A stretch of DNA of 64,000 nt. Source: Chelydra serpentina. Taxonomy: Eukaryota; Chordata; Testudines; Chelydridae. Positions 47,433 to 61,112 of the stretch are shown piece by piece (position 1 is the stretch's first letter; the number at the start of each line of letters is the position of its first letter). Below the pieces are notes generated by a model. It ran no database searches, was not told where the DNA came from, and saw nothing but the letters and a program-made list of their open reading frames with translations. Location: the NCBI GenBank assembly GCA_037349315.1, contig JBAIAC010000004.1, forward strand, positions 77,802,501 to 77,866,500, given 5' to 3'. Both the position numbers and the translations under genes were made by a program.

Positions 47433-48600
47433 TCATTTTGCTGAAATAATGAACTTAGACCTTAAATATTGTTCTCTTACAACAGAAAATTTGATTATAA
47501 CCGGATTTCTATTTTGCAGGCAATATAAACAGAAGTATATAAATCAGAAACTGTTCAACATAACATATATTCAGAGTAACACCTGAATAAGAGGACTGGT
47601 TTTCAAAAGGTCCATGCAGCTAGCAGCCTCACTGCTATCCGTGGGACCTTCTAGATGCTTAGGCTTTTTGAGATCAGGCCTCTCGCTTAAATGCTAAATA
47701 AAGATTATATTTTAGACACCCATTTTTGAAAATCTTACCTATTGTAATTTAAGGAGGGAAATGCAGAACTGGACAGTAAGAAGACTCATTAAAAAGGGGG
47801 GGAAATTGAACTAGTTATTCTGAAATTCAGAGGTAGTGTCTTTGAAAGTGTCTTTAACAAGAAAAATAAGGGAAGATTGACAATTACGAAGTAAGAACTT
47901 CCAAAACATAAAATTTTGATAAGGAACAGGTAACGGAATATAAACCAGTGGGTCCAGAGAATACACATCCAGAATTAAGCTCATTAGCTAATAGCCTAAT
48001 TGAACCACTGACTATTTTTTTTAAAAAGTCCTGGAGAACAAAGGATTTTTCAAAAGACTGAAGAGGAAGTGGTGTCAATCTTCTAAGGAGAGAAAGTGAT
48101 CCTAGAAATTACCCTCCACAAAGTTGTATCCCAATCCCTCAAAGTAACATGAAACAATCTTAAAACAAGATAAAAATCTGAATTTCTAGATTAGAGTAAA
48201 AAATATTAAGTAGCTTAGCTTCCTTAAGAACAAGTCATCCCAGACACGATTGCTTTTTTATTTAAGAGAGTGTGTGGTAGTAACACAGATTTTACTTATT
48301 TTGCTTTTAGTAAAGCAGGTGGTAGATCTCATGACATTTGACTCAAAATTAAATCAAATTGATTGGATACACATTACCACATGGATTGAAAATGGCTGAA
48401 GAACTGTAAATAAAAGGTAACAACAGGCAGAGTTGTGGATAGGTGCAGAGTAGTACAAGAATAAGCATTAGGATCTTCTCTATTTTAACCCCTCATTCTC
48501 TCCGCCCCAGAAAGGGCCATTCTAACAACTTCGGTAGCCTGGGTAGAGCTAACATGCCCCACCTACTAGCATGAGTCAGCTGTAATTACTCAGCATCTCT
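47433..48600. other. Intergenic stretch with nothing recognised
   Basis: AT-rich DNA with only short frames and no repeat that I recognise. Confidence 0.45.
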
Positions 48601-48604
48601 ATAG

Positions 48605-49190
48605 AGAGGTCTGGGCCCAGCTTCACAAAGGGATGTAGGCATCATGATGCTGAGCATGACAACACCTGCCTTTTAGGTGCCTAGAAAAATCACTGGAACA
48701 ATGTGATCCACAAAAACGAAGTTAGGTGCCCAGGCTCTCCATAGAATGAAACAGGGAGAGAGACACATCTTAGACTATAATCCACAAAGGCTATCATAGG
48801 AGGCAGGGAGCTGCCTCAACTAGTCAAGGGGAGATGCCAATGACAGAGGTGTGTCCTAAGCCCCACCCCCTCTCATGGAGATCAGTGCTTAACTCTGTGT
48901 TGTAGGCAGATGCCTATCTCTGCTAGCCATCCACATCCAGGAACCCCTCTCCTCGAGACAAGCAGCTTAGGCACCCAGGGTATTTTTTGCAATGAGTTAG
49001 GCAGACCTTTATCTCCATATAAAACGGTCAGGGGGAGAAAAACCTCTTTTATAACCTTTAGTGCAGTGGTTAGGGTACTCACCTGGGATGTGGGAGACCT
49101 CCAGTTCAAGTCCCCCCTCTGCCTGAGACAGGATTTGAACAGGAATTGCCACGGCTCAGGTGAGTGCTTTAACAACTGGATTGTAGAGTG
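48605..49190 (+). repeat. Dispersed repeat with tRNA-like/MIR-like right part
   Basis: GCCCAGCTTCACAAAGGGAT, then TTTTAGGTGCCTAGAAAAAT and AGTTAGGTGCCCAGGCTCTC, and on the right GTGCAGTGGTTAGGGTACTC, ACCTGGGATGTGGGAGACCT and CAGTTCAAGTCCCCCCTCTG look like one long, old amniote repeat. The right part has SINE-like A and B box character (AGTGGTTAGGG; CAGTTCAAGTCC). Its family name is uncertain. Confidence 0.55.
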
Positions 49191-49191
49191 A

Positions 49192-50890
49192 TTCTCACTC
49201 TCTGTAGCCCAATGACTATTTAATTATTAAACGATTTAACTGAAATAGAACAACTTCAATAAGAGAAACAGATGGACCCATATCAGAATCCAGTAATTAA
49301 AGCACCACAGATCGCAGTTTAAATTCTCTCTCTTCATCAGCAAAGTACTTTTATGGATCCGGGCCCCACTAGCTGGTTATAGTGGCTAAATAGAAGAACT
49401 CTGCACTCCTATGCAAAAGATTAGAAACTGCCCTTCACATTAGTGTCAGGAAGGAGAAATTAAAAAGAGCTAGAATGATTAGAAAATATAAGCAGAAAAG
49501 TTTATTACTTGGAGGATAAAATACAAGATAGTACTTCTGGAGAAAAATAATCCAGAAGTCATTCAAGCAGCAGGAGAAACCTGGAAAGAGGAAAGCTAAA
49601 AAAGCCAGGAACGATTTCAAATGCATAACTATCTATTCAAAATGCAATTTAGAAAGAAAGAAAGGCAATGCTATTTTGGGGACCTCGACCAAGACTAAAT
49701 GGAGCCATATTTTTGCTTTGGCCATGACTGGATGAAACTGGGACATGCATAGGAGCAAGTGGGCAGAAGGGTAATCTAGGCCTTAATGTGGATGCTATTT
49801 GGAAAAAATATCCTCACTGTCCAATAAGAGTTTTCAAGTGTGGTAGTGCTGTGAAGACGGAACATTTTTTACTTTCTTTACGACAGCCACGTTTCTCTTC
49901 CTCCACCCAACCATTTTTTTCAATGTGTATCAACTCGGGAGGAGCTGATCAGTGGGGCCCGCTGGGGTGTGGGAGGCACATGGGGGGAGGGGGGAAGCTG
50001 ATTGGGGGTGCTTCTAGTAGGTGCAAAGCACCCACTATTTTTCTTTCCATGGGTGCTCCAGCCCCAAAACACCTACGGCGGCTGTGCCTATATCATTTTC
50101 CAGGCTCATACAGTGCATTTCCAACATATTTATTTCTCTGTGGTGTAAATAATCCTTGTAGTCTTTGTAATTTAGCTTTGAATTCCTCCATTTCCCTACT
50201 CATTTCAGTGTGTGATCAGCAAGATAAACAGATGGAAGAATCTGGCAAGTTTTACCTAATTCAGTATGGAAAGAAGTTTAGTTACAAGACTACCTGTCTT
50301 TTGTTTTATTAAAAAAATACGTGTTTGTGTCCTCAGGGGAGTCAAGATAGACTTTCATGCAACAAATTTAAATAAACACCGTCATGAACAAATACAGACC
50401 ACTTTTAAATTTGTTATCCAAATATTTAATAACTTTTAGTTTGTAAACATACAAAAATATGCATGGTATAGAAATCTATATTAAAATGGAAATATTAAAG
50501 ACAAGATGGGATTCTTTATTCTGCTACAAATCTGGTTCCACACAGACATACAATTGTAAAAAGTTGTTTTTGTCTAACTTGCCAGTATCACTATTCCACA
50601 CAATTCAATTTCTAAAACAATTTTTGAGTATTTAATTGCTCCATTGTTTAATGCTGTAATTCTTACAGATGACTGAATAAAACATCTGGGATTTGCCTCA
50701 ATAGCCAACTCTCAGTCACCATCTATTTAAATCAGAAAGATGTTCATTGAGATTTATCAGAACAGTGATACCAGACACAGGCTTCTGGGGTTCTTCCAGC
50801 AAGTTTCAATACCCTGGCATGCAGGAATGTTTCACAAAGTATTCATTAATGTTTCTGGTATTATGGTCTCAGGTTGCCATAACGTGGCAG
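49192..50890. other. Intergenic stretch with one weak repeat piece
   Basis: About 49930-50100 (GGGGTGCTTCTAGTAGGTGC, ATGGGTGCTCCAGCCCC) resembles the dispersed piece near 17155-17290 and causes the 174-codon plus-strand frame at 49788-50312, which has no known domain. The rest is AT-rich and unrecognised. Confidence 0.45.
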
Positions 50891-50894
50891 TTTT

Positions 50895-51877
50895 AGACTC
50901 CAACTTTAAGGACAGAAGGGACAATCATGATCTAGTCGGACCTGCACACTACAGGATATAGAACTTCACCCACCAACTCCTGAAATATAACCCCTAAACT
51001 CTGGCTGAGTTACTGAAGTCCTCAAATCGTGGTTTAAAGACTTCAAGTTATAGAGAATTCACCATTTACACTAGTTTAAACATAGTTAAACCCATGACCC
51101 ATGCTGCAGAGGAAGGTGAAAAACCCCCAGGGTCTGTGTCAATCTGACCCAGGGGAAAAATTCCTTTCCAACTGCAAATATGGCAATCAATTAGACCCTG
51201 TGTTTGTGGGCAAGACCCACCAGTCGGATACCTGGGAAAGAATTCTCTGTAATAACTCAGAGCCCTCCCCATCTAGTGTCCCAAATCCAGCTGTTGGGGT
51301 TTTTGCTACTGGCAGTCGCCAGTGGGCCGCATGCCATTGCAGGCTATCATACCATCCCCTCCATAAAACTTATCAAGCTCAGCCTTGAAGCCTGTTAGGT
51401 TTTTTGCCCCCACTGTTCCTCTTGGAAGGCTATTCCAGAACTTTACTCCTCTGATGGTTAAAAACCTTCGCCTAATTTTGAGCCTAAAGTTGTTGGGTAG
51501 TTCATATCCATTTGCTCTTATGTCCACATTGGCGCTTAACTTAAATAACTTCTCTCCCTCCCTGGTATTTAGCCCTACAATGTACTTATAGAGAGCAATC
51601 ATATCTCCCTTCAGCCTTCTTTTGGTTAAGCTAAACAAGTCTATTTCTGAGTCTCCTCTCATAAGGCAGATTTTCCATTCCTCCGATCATCCTAGTAGCC
51701 CTTCTCTGCACCTATTCCAGTTTGAACTAATCTCTTTCTTAAACAGGGAGACCAGAATTGCACACGGTATTCCCAATGAGGTCTCACCAGTGCCTTGTAT
51801 AATGGTACGAACACTTCCCTGTCTCTACTGGAAATAGGGTTACTGCAAATTGCTCTCACTGCACAGGTCTTCCACAT
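50895..51877 (-). mobile_element. CR1 LINE, 5' truncated, end of reverse-transcriptase ORF and 3' UTR
   Basis: Read on the minus strand, 51877-51692 gives VPLYKALVRPHWEYRVQFWS, a well-known CR1 reverse-transcriptase block. After a frame shift, 51662-51306 gives RRLKGDMIALYKYIVGLN, then LPNNFRLKIRRRFLTIRGVKF followed by the WNSLP stretch near the CR1 C-terminus. Below this is the CR1 3' UTR, ending in the conserved 'ACTAGATCATGATTGTCCC ... CTTAAAGTTGGAGTC' at about 50895-50945. A frameshift between the two blocks shows it is inactive. Confidence 0.93.
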
Positions 51878-52244
51878 TGTGTAGAGAGGTAAACAGAACT
51901 GGTAACAAAACTCTCAATCTTCACTTGGAGAAGCTGCTATTAATAATAGTCAATGTTTCTGGACAAAAAGGCATCAATAACCAGTGTCTTTTCTCCACTC
52001 ATGTTCCAATGTCAGAACAAACATCAGCTATACAAAGTCTGACTAGAGTCTGTAACAGCAATTTAAGTATCAAGTGTAACCCCAAAATTTGTGGTTCTAC
52101 TTACTTGTTTTTTATTTTACTTTTCTGTCACCTATGCACATGTCTAAGAACAGTCCCCAAAACTCTTAATTTCAGTCACCTAAAAACCAAAACAATAGGT
52201 TTCAATTACAAACACCAATTTAGGCTCATCTAGAAATCCTTCAA

Positions 52245-52740
52245 CTGACCATGTGATGAGACACTCTGTACCAACCATCTCCCTGAAGGCTCATAAAAAG
52301 TGGACTTTGTAGTATGCCCAGGCTGACAAACCCAGGCTCTGGCAGAATGAGGAAGGAAGTACATTCTAGAGGCCAGGCCCTCTCCCAGAGAATGTTCTGC
52401 AAGCAGCCTCCTCTCATTTTCAGATCAATCAAGTGCCACTTGCGCACGCCTACTGATCTGAACTGCACAGACAGTCCCTCAGGTAAGGTTCCAGGTCCCA
52501 AACTATTTAGTTTTACAGGTTAAACCCATCATCTTGCAGTTCATCTGGAATCCTGTGCAACTCTGAGTATTGGTGCCGTGCTCCCTGCATTATGCCCAAA
52601 GAAGTAGACACTCTGCACAGCCTCAAATTTGAATGGTTCCAGAGTGCACCCACAACATGGAGTGCATTGCAATCATATTGTCCTGAGGTGACAAAAGGCA
52701 GGGATGATAGCAAAAGCTGCATCAAAAAGAAGAGCTTGAA
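52245..52740. repeat. Probable L2/CR1-like LINE tail
   Basis: The words AGTATGCCCAGGCTGACAAA, GAATGAGGAAGGAAGTACAT, CATCTTGCAGTTCATCTGGA and GGAGTGCATTGCAATCATAT resemble a dispersed amniote LINE 3' region read backwards. No protein block supports it, so confidence is limited. The 86-codon minus-strand frame inside is not a gene. Confidence 0.4.
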
Positions 52741-52744
52741 CTCT

Positions 52745-54404
52745 TCTAGCCACTTTCAGATTAAAAAAAACCCCAACCAAACAAAAAAACCATACACACA
52801 CTTTGGGCACTGCTACTTGATCTTCTAAAAGCAGCTCTTGTTCCAACCACCTTCAATATTGTGAAACTAAGTCAAATGGCGGATGCAGCCCCTTTGTCAG
52901 TAGCACATAGATGACTGTTGCTAATTTTCTCCCCATTGCTTGCCTCAGCCTATTTTCATCTGGTTTTATCAAGACTAAGCCTCAGTCAGGTAACCCTCAT
53001 CCATTCTGTTTTCATACAGGACTTAGTTGCTCCGCTGCACAAGCAAAGCATGATCTGATTTGAATACCAGCAGCATAATTACATGTCTAATTCCATTTAG
53101 TTGTAATCTTCCATTCTAAATTATTCTGTTTATATGAAGACACTCAAAAATGGAAAGCGGGATTATTCCGTATTTGAAGTTACTCTCATTCTTGAATTCT
53201 CAGAATCTTACTGCTGACTGACAAGGACAACCAGTCTCTGGACAGACAGCAATGCAGTCCTGTGGACTCCTACCAGAGAGAGTGCTACAGCCCAAAGAGA
53301 CTGTCAGACTCTTAATATTGTCGTAAGTGATGTGTTTCGCTCAGGCTGAACTTAAGTTTCCATTTCTTGACTTGAAATTTCCAGTTCAGAAGACCAAGTG
53401 ATGCAACTGCATCAAGCTCTCAGTTTAATTAGGAAACAAAATTTTCTGATCAGAATAGTAAGTAAATGCCACAAGTTTAAAGTTGGATTTACTACAGAAC
53501 ATACATAAGCAACAAAATAACGTGCTATCAACTGTATCTATTCGCTCCAAAAATATTTTTTTAACACACGTTCACTTTTTTTTTAAATGTAAACTTACCT
53601 AGAAGTTCTGCTTAGTCAATGTTAACTTCCATGCACAGAACTAAGAGTTTAGGTCTCTGTTACTAGAGATATTTACTGCAATAGGAGAGATGGTAAATCC
53701 AGATTTATGGAAATATTTCAGTGATATACTAATCTTACACTAAAGTAACAATTATGTATTAATAGAATGATGGAAGATGTTCTCCAGTAATTAACAAAAA
53801 GGGAATAAAAATTAGGCTTCCAACCTACTTGATACAACTGGAATTTATCAGTTCGGTGACAGCACTGTTCCTCATAGCTAACAATATGCTTGCTGACTGT
53901 AATTTTATGTAATCTATATAGCTAATGATATAATTGATTCCATGTGCACACCAATGGCGTCATGATTTTATAGAGAAAAGTGTAAACATGGGATTTACAC
54001 TTCTTCCAGTAGTCTCCTCAGTTAGCATTTTCATGGGTGTTTCCACATTGCAGAGTTTATATACAGTACATAGCTTCTGCTGTTGAACAGTAGGAAAAGT
54101 CTGAGGTTGTGACATGTCCTTAGCTATGTAGCATAATCTTCTGCCTCAATAGAGCTAAATATACTTTTACTAAGATTGCCACCTTGCAAGAGTTTGTTCT
54201 TTCATATATTTAGAAGAAAAGTTACATAAATAAAAAAGCTTTCAATGTGATAAAAAAAAAAAAAGAAAGACATTGGAAAATATTCTGACAGGACCATGAG
54301 AATACATACCTTACTTAAACATTGAAAATTAATTACTTGTGCAAGATAGGAAGGCTTATTTGGATCAAATAAAGTGTGTCTTTGAAGTATTTAAACAGTT
54401 ATGC
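52745..54404 (-). other. Downstream flank and undetermined 3' UTR of COMMD6
   Basis: The COMMD6 3' UTR must begin at 54404 and run toward lower positions. No AATAAA (TTTATT on the plus strand) lies within the first kilobase; weaker variants exist (AGTAAA near 54170). The rest is AT-rich without recognised elements. Confidence 0.4.
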
Positions 54405-54455
54405 TCAAACTGTTTCAAGAACAGCTGCCATTTCCTTGAAATGTCTGAAGAAGTC
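54405..54455 (-). CDS. COMMD6: COMMD6 coding exon 7, C-terminus
   Basis: The CTTCTTTTTCAG acceptor opens DFFRHFKEMAAVLETV and then TGA. Human COMMD6 ends with a closely similar 16-residue tail. The 3' UTR continues below 54405, but no AATAAA close to the stop was found on the minus strand, so its end is unknown. Confidence 0.95.
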   Translation of the reverse strand, partial: DFFRHFKEMAAVLETV

Positions 54456-57400
54456 CTGAAAAAGAAGAGGCAATATTAAACTGTACTTTAACAATTTGCA
54501 TTATAAGTAAAGCCAACAACTTCTCGTTGGAATTTTTTTCCTATGTTTACAAGTAGCACCCAAGATTATAGTATCTGAAATATGAGAACTTTATTCTAGT
54601 TTGCTTTATGCATTAGTCAGCACTTTGTGTAAAGTCGCTTTCACTATAGTCTGATGGTCCATATTTGTGTGGTTTTGTCTGATGCCTTTGGGAACAGGAG
54701 AGAAATAATGTTGTAGAAGTAGGAAAATGTGGTTGTAAGGCCATAGAAATTGGCAGGAGTAGTACCTGAAAGTACTTTTATTCCCAGTTTGAAATAACCT
54801 AGATATTCAGTTTACAGATCCCTTAACATAGCAACTGAACAGCAATATATTAAATAGTTTCCAATCTCCAGAGTTGAGAGACTTTAGCGGATTTAGATTC
54901 AGAAAAATCACCAGTCACCCCTTGCCCTTTTAATACATTTTTCACTCAAGTGTTTATTTATTGTTTGTTTTGAAACTAAACTTTTACAAGCCTAAGGGGG
55001 ATGTAATGATCCTTTAACATAATTGAACTCTGATAGCTAAACAAAAGCTCTCATCACCACCCCCAAGTTTGCAGCTGTAGGCAAAGGAATTAAGGACCAC
55101 CAATCATAAGACTGCTGTGAAAGGGGGGAGAGGAGGAATAGTATAAGTGGACTGGTGTGCAGGTATGCTGTGACTGAACAGAAGATATGGCAATAGTAGA
55201 ACGCAGTGGGGCACCAGAGCCAGATCATTCCGGGGAGGGGGGCTGGAGAAAAAGGTAACCCACCAATATCATTACTATTAAACCAAAATAAAACCATCCT
55301 TTAATGGCTGTTACAGTAGGTCCACAAATGCCAGCAAAAATGAGTGTACAATATTTTATGTGAAGAGCCAAGATTTTTCAGCCTTAGAGGAACAGAATCA
55401 ACTTGACTTGTCATTTAAAAACAATGTTTCAAATATTACACCTGCCCAGAGAACCCCTGCCAATTTTTGTGGCTTTACAGCCACATTTTTTTACTACTCT
55501 GTTATTTGGTTGTTGTGTAAAAGACTCTCACAATCAAGAAAGAGAATGTGACTGACTACCTGATTATATGGGAGACCACAGTGAAACCAACTACACGTAT
55601 GCTGTTGCCAAATACACAAAGTAAACAAACCAAGCAGACACCTTACCCCCTTGCCCGTGCCCCGCGCCCCCCCCCCCCCCCTTGGTTTTTTTCCATTTAT
55701 AGCATTAGTAACAAAAACCAACACATCCCCCGACCTCAGAGTGAAGTGCTATTTTTTAAATGGCATTGTTCCTAGTGATTTGTGCTACTTTTTTACTTTT
55801 ATGAATGTGAGCCTGTAAAATGTAAGCTATATAATCACACTGAGAGGTCACTCTGTTCAGCATTAGGAAGTCTCTTGCAGCAAGCTCTACCAAGTGGAAG
55901 TCTACTTTCACCTCTCCGTGTTTATTGCATGGGCAAGGGAGAGCAGCAGCAGAAGAGAATTAATTAGCAGCTGCTGTTTAACTATAGTCAGAATGGTTCC
56001 AAAAGTTAGTGTACGTTCAGTATGATGATTCAAGTGATTTGGAGATCCATGTTTATTTTGAAGAAGCCAGAAGAGTTGCACAATTATTTTTTTAAATAAT
56101 TAAATGTACATATTCCTCATGAAGTGGAATTGTCAAGTCAGTTATGTTTAAATTTGAGACCATCTCATCAGATTAAACTCTCTTAAAGAGCAGCTAACCC
56201 TCTGCCTATTTAAGTACCATAAAAGAACCCAGAAAGCTCTTATTAGGCCCAAGATTAAAGAAATGCAAAACAATTTTTAAGGTTAAGGATTTATCATATA
56301 CTAGGTCCTTACCCATTTGACATTGGCCACTTCAGATGATCTCACAGAACCCTCCAAACTCGCAGCAACCTGACTGCTGGCACTGGCTATTTCTCTAAGC
56401 ATTAAGGACTTCTTTTCTGAAAGTTTGGTTGTAGGCTTTAATTCAAATTTCAGTTTTTAAGGCTGGAGCAGTCCCACGGACCTCTTGAGCTTCAAACACA
56501 CTCAGTGATTGCAGGAGAGGCAGCTGGGTAGCAAACCAGCCAGATCATCAAGTGAGTTAATAAACTAAGATCCAGTAGTCTTTGGTTACAATTTTACTCA
56601 TTAAAATGGGATGGTTTTGATAAGGGCAAAGCAATTTTAAACTTGGAATTCTTAAGTCAGAGTTCTCATTAAATTAACAATGTTTGGGTTCAGTTGCTTA
56701 AACACACAGATTGTTAATCTGAACCATATGTAGACGTCTCATCTTTCCATTACCACATATGTAATTAAATGTCACAGAAATGTGCTTTCCTACATGTAAA
56801 CATTTGCATTTCTGTTAAGAAAGTATGTTGTATGCAACTCTTTTTGAGAAGTAACAATTGTATGAAACTGGATTACAAACCTGGAACTGTGGGATTGTCA
56901 TTTCAAAAGACTTGTTCTTTATCTGGCCCGAAGGTTCTGCCACTTTTAGTGTCATTGTAACATAAGGATACTTAAGAGACCTGCAGCTGTCAGAGCTCAC
57001 TGCCATTCCCAATTTCCACTGAATATCTATAATCTGTGAAAAAGAGAGAACAATCAAACTGTTTTTAAACACTCCTGTTTTTAAACACTATAATTTCTGA
57101 TAGTATAGTGACTATACTATACTATCAGTAATTAAGGCTACGTTTAGTGATGGGTATTTTTAGTAAAAGTCATGGACAGTAAACAAAAATTCACGGCCAG
57201 TGACCTGTCCATGACTTGTACTATATACCTGACTAAATTGTTTTGGAGGGTATGGGGGGGTGGGGGTGTTGAGCATCGTCCCAGGACCCCCGCTAGTGCT
57301 GGCGGGGGGGGGGGGGGGAGGGGAGGGTGCAGTTGGCGGGGCTGGCAGGCTTCCTACCTGGCTCCACACTTGTCCAGAAGCAGCGACATCACCTTCCCTC

Positions 57401-60400
57401 AGCTCCTAGGCAGAGCCAGGCAGCTTTGTGCACTGCCTCCGCCCCGATCACCGGTTCTGCAGCTCCCATTGGCCGGGAACCGTGGCCAATGGGAGCAGCG
57501 AGGGCAGTGCCTGCAGGCGGAGGCAGCATGAAGAGCTGCCTGGCCACACCTCCACCTAGGAGCTGAGGGATGTCACCACTTCCGGGGAGCTCACACCCCC
57601 GTCCCCAAGGTAAGCGCTGCCCAGAACTCTCACCCCTTCCCGCACCCCAGCCCTGAGTCCCTCCCACACCTAAACTCAGGCTGTCGCTGGCATTAAATCC
57701 TAAAGTTTTTTTTTGTTTGTTTTTTTAAATGGAAACACACAACGAAGGATTTAGTCCTTTAAAAAGGGCAAGAGCAAAACCTACTTAAGAGGTTGCTTAT
57801 GGTGAGCTCTTACTGCTCTGTTGTTGTTTGTAGCATTAAGTGTACAGCAGGAACAGATTTTCTGCCGCCAGTGCAATTTTTCATGGCAGGAGGATTTTAC
57901 CCACCCATCTTTAACTGATAAAGAAAATCAAGGTAACATCACTCCTGATAAGAGACAAGACCTTGGACTAATGCCTACATGAAACCTTTTTGCTATGGTA
58001 GCATTCTTTGTAATCTTCATGGCTTCATCAAGAATTTAGGAGGTAGTCTAGAGTTAGCTAAGAATACTTCTTTCAGAAACACAGGCTGAATTTTTTCAAA
58101 TACTCAGCTTGATCTATTCATGCATTAAGGAGGCAGAATTACTGTTTTCTGATTTTTGTGCATGAAAGTCCATAACAGTTTATATAAAGATCATGCATAA
58201 GTATTAACATAAGAATTCATATCAGAATGTTTTGCATAAGTACATGAATGTCAGAGCCTTATTGTGCTCTATACTAAGTAATAATAAATGTTTAAAACTC
58301 ATGAAAGTTAAAATATTAAAGCTCAATTTTAACTCACTAACAACTATGAGAAGCGTAGTTTGAACAGACTTTGTCACTTAATTGTATGAATAACCGGACA
58401 AAACATTTTTTTTTTGTAATTAAAAGTTCCAAGTGTGTTTAATGCCAGTCACTTCTTTCAAGGTATAACATATATATACACACACACACATTAATTAAAA
58501 CCTATATACAACTTCAGGTAGAAATCTATGTTGTGAGAATGAAAATGCAGTATTAATAGAAGTCTTCTAAATTGGTTGGAAAAATATTCAAAGCACCTAG
58601 CTCTATATGTTTCTTAAGCATTTGTAACTATCTGTAAGTATTAAGAGGAAACTAATATTAACCATGTCTAATATCACAATCTGCAGGCATCCAACAGTCC
58701 ATTACATATATTATTTGCCACTTTTGCAGCAGCATCCACCATGAAGTATTGACATTTTCGGAAAGTTAATGCTATTGAATCACAAGTCTGAGGTAGTTAC
58801 CTGTCCCACTGTTGCCATATTTCTAGCATCTTCTGACATACTGATAGATTTACCCTGTTCATTCCATATATGACGAATAACCTGAACTGCATGTTTTGGC
58901 AGCATACTTATTGCATTACCCAGACCAGTGGAGAGTTCTTCTGCGGAGAGGTTGTTTTTGGCCGCTGTGCTGTAGACAGATTTAAAAACAAAAACAAAAT
59001 CTGTAGGTTTTTGTAAGAGTGATGTTCTAGAAATGTAGGGTTTTTTTTTAAATCAGGCAAACATTTTGTAATGAAATCTACACACTCTTTTTGCAAAGGA
59101 TTTTACTTAATTTCCCCCAGAGTAAACTATGCTAAGAATTTGTTTGCAAGGTCCCCACAATGGAGCAATTTCCTCTCATTTATGTATAACCCATATATTT
59201 TTAATATCCATAAATATTCTAAGTGAAAAAAGATGTTTTGTTTCTGATTTATGAATTAATTTTAAAAATTGCGTTAATACAAGTCTGTAAGCTCCTTTAG
59301 ATCTCCTCACGTACTCAAAGTCAAAATTTTCTGGCTCCTCCTCAGCCTTAATTTATACCCTTCCACCTTTTATGATCCCCCCCCTTTTTTATTCGTTAAA
59401 GAAAGAATAAAATTAAAAGAGGGATAGGGCGGATGGGTTCTTGCTTACCTGAATAAAAAGGAAACAAAATTAATTATCTTTGCTAGGTCAGCAACATTAA
59501 TTTCAACTCCAGCTGTCTGAAATCTCTAGAAACAGAACACAAACAAATGTAATTCTTAGAAACATTCTATATTTCATGCGACATGTTATATACAACGAAT
59601 GCAAGTGATTTGCTTTTGGATGACCACTAATCATGAAACTTACCTGGCATAGTTCTACTGTATTTACACCTAGGATCCGACAGTGAAGATGCTGAATAAT
59701 TCGCTCACACTACAAAGAAAAAAAAGTTACATGAACAGCCAATAACTAGTGACATTATTAAAATATCATGCTTTAAAAATATCTGTACAGAGGGTGTATA
59801 CCTGGGTCATGTGGTTTCAATACACAGTGGCCAAGCCAACAAGCCTATTGTGGCAATATACAAATAGTCTGCTATACCACTTTACACGTATACTGAGTGA
59901 AGAGGAAAAGGATGTATTTAAGTCAGTGGCTGCTGCTAAAACTACATTTAAATACCATCAAACCCACAAGAGTGAAAATACATGTTCAAAATTTTTAAAC
60001 CACTAGCCCGCCTGCTTTGTACTACTTATAACACAGAGCTGTGACTAAGTGATACAATCCAGCACTAAGGGTGCATTTTTCATGGTTGTAAAAGATTTCA
60101 TAGAAAATATGAAAGGGATTGTTTGCCAGGCTAGCTGTTCCTATGTGTACCACCCAAAAGCAAAATCAGTATTTTGTAAAAATACAAAATTGACTCAGTC
60201 TCACTAATCACTAGAGGATGTGGTCCACTTATGCAAAGGTGGGGGACATAACATTTGCACTCAAACAGCTATTAACATAAACATCACTTCAAACATTCTA
60301 CACAACACAAAAGCACAAGAGCTAAATATAGAAATATTACTTACTAGCTCAGCAAATAGATCCTTAGGTATTAGTTTAATAATATCAGCAGTACTGCCAA

Positions 60401-61081
60401 AATCTAAACAAACAAACAAACATTATTAGTTAGCTGTGAGCCCTTAAATAAAAAAATCCTCTCAGCTCATGGGAAGGCCCTCAGCACATCCCCTCTGCAC
60501 TGGCAGTGTTTGCATTTTAAACAAGATTTTCTGTCAAGATACAGGAGTTTGTCATCAGATTTCTGCTTCATGAACAAAAACTAACCCTAATCAAAAATAC
60601 CTAATGACAGCATTAAACGGGGTTTTGGAGCGGAGCCTGGAGCAGCTCCGGAGCAGTGGAGCTGCAGGTTTTTGTCTGGAGCTGGAGCAGAGCCAGAGCA
60701 CAGCTCCAAAGCCCTGGCATTAAAGGTAAAATTTAATAACAAGTGACTCCATAGAGACATAGATTTTAAGGTCATAAAGAACCATTATGATCTCTGGACT
60801 GACTTCCTGCATAACTCTCAGAACATGATTTGATATTTCTGCATTAAGTCAATACCTTGTATTTGAGCTACAGCACATTTTTAAAAAAAAGTCAGTCCTG
60901 ATTGAAAGACTTTAAGTGACTGAGAATCTACCACCTCCCTAGCTAAGTTGTTCTAACGGTTAGTTACACTCACTGTTAAAAATCTGAATCCAGAATTATT
61001 CGGTTTCTTCAAAGAAGTGATAGCCACATAATGGCAGGCCTCTTCCCTCTCTTAGGGTGTCAGCAAAGCTCAGAGACAGTC

Positions 61082-61112
<31 letters not shown>

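Noticed and set aside
49788..50312. 174-codon plus-strand frame
   Set aside because: It spans a dispersed repeat piece and unique AT-rich DNA. No family resemblance and no splice context.
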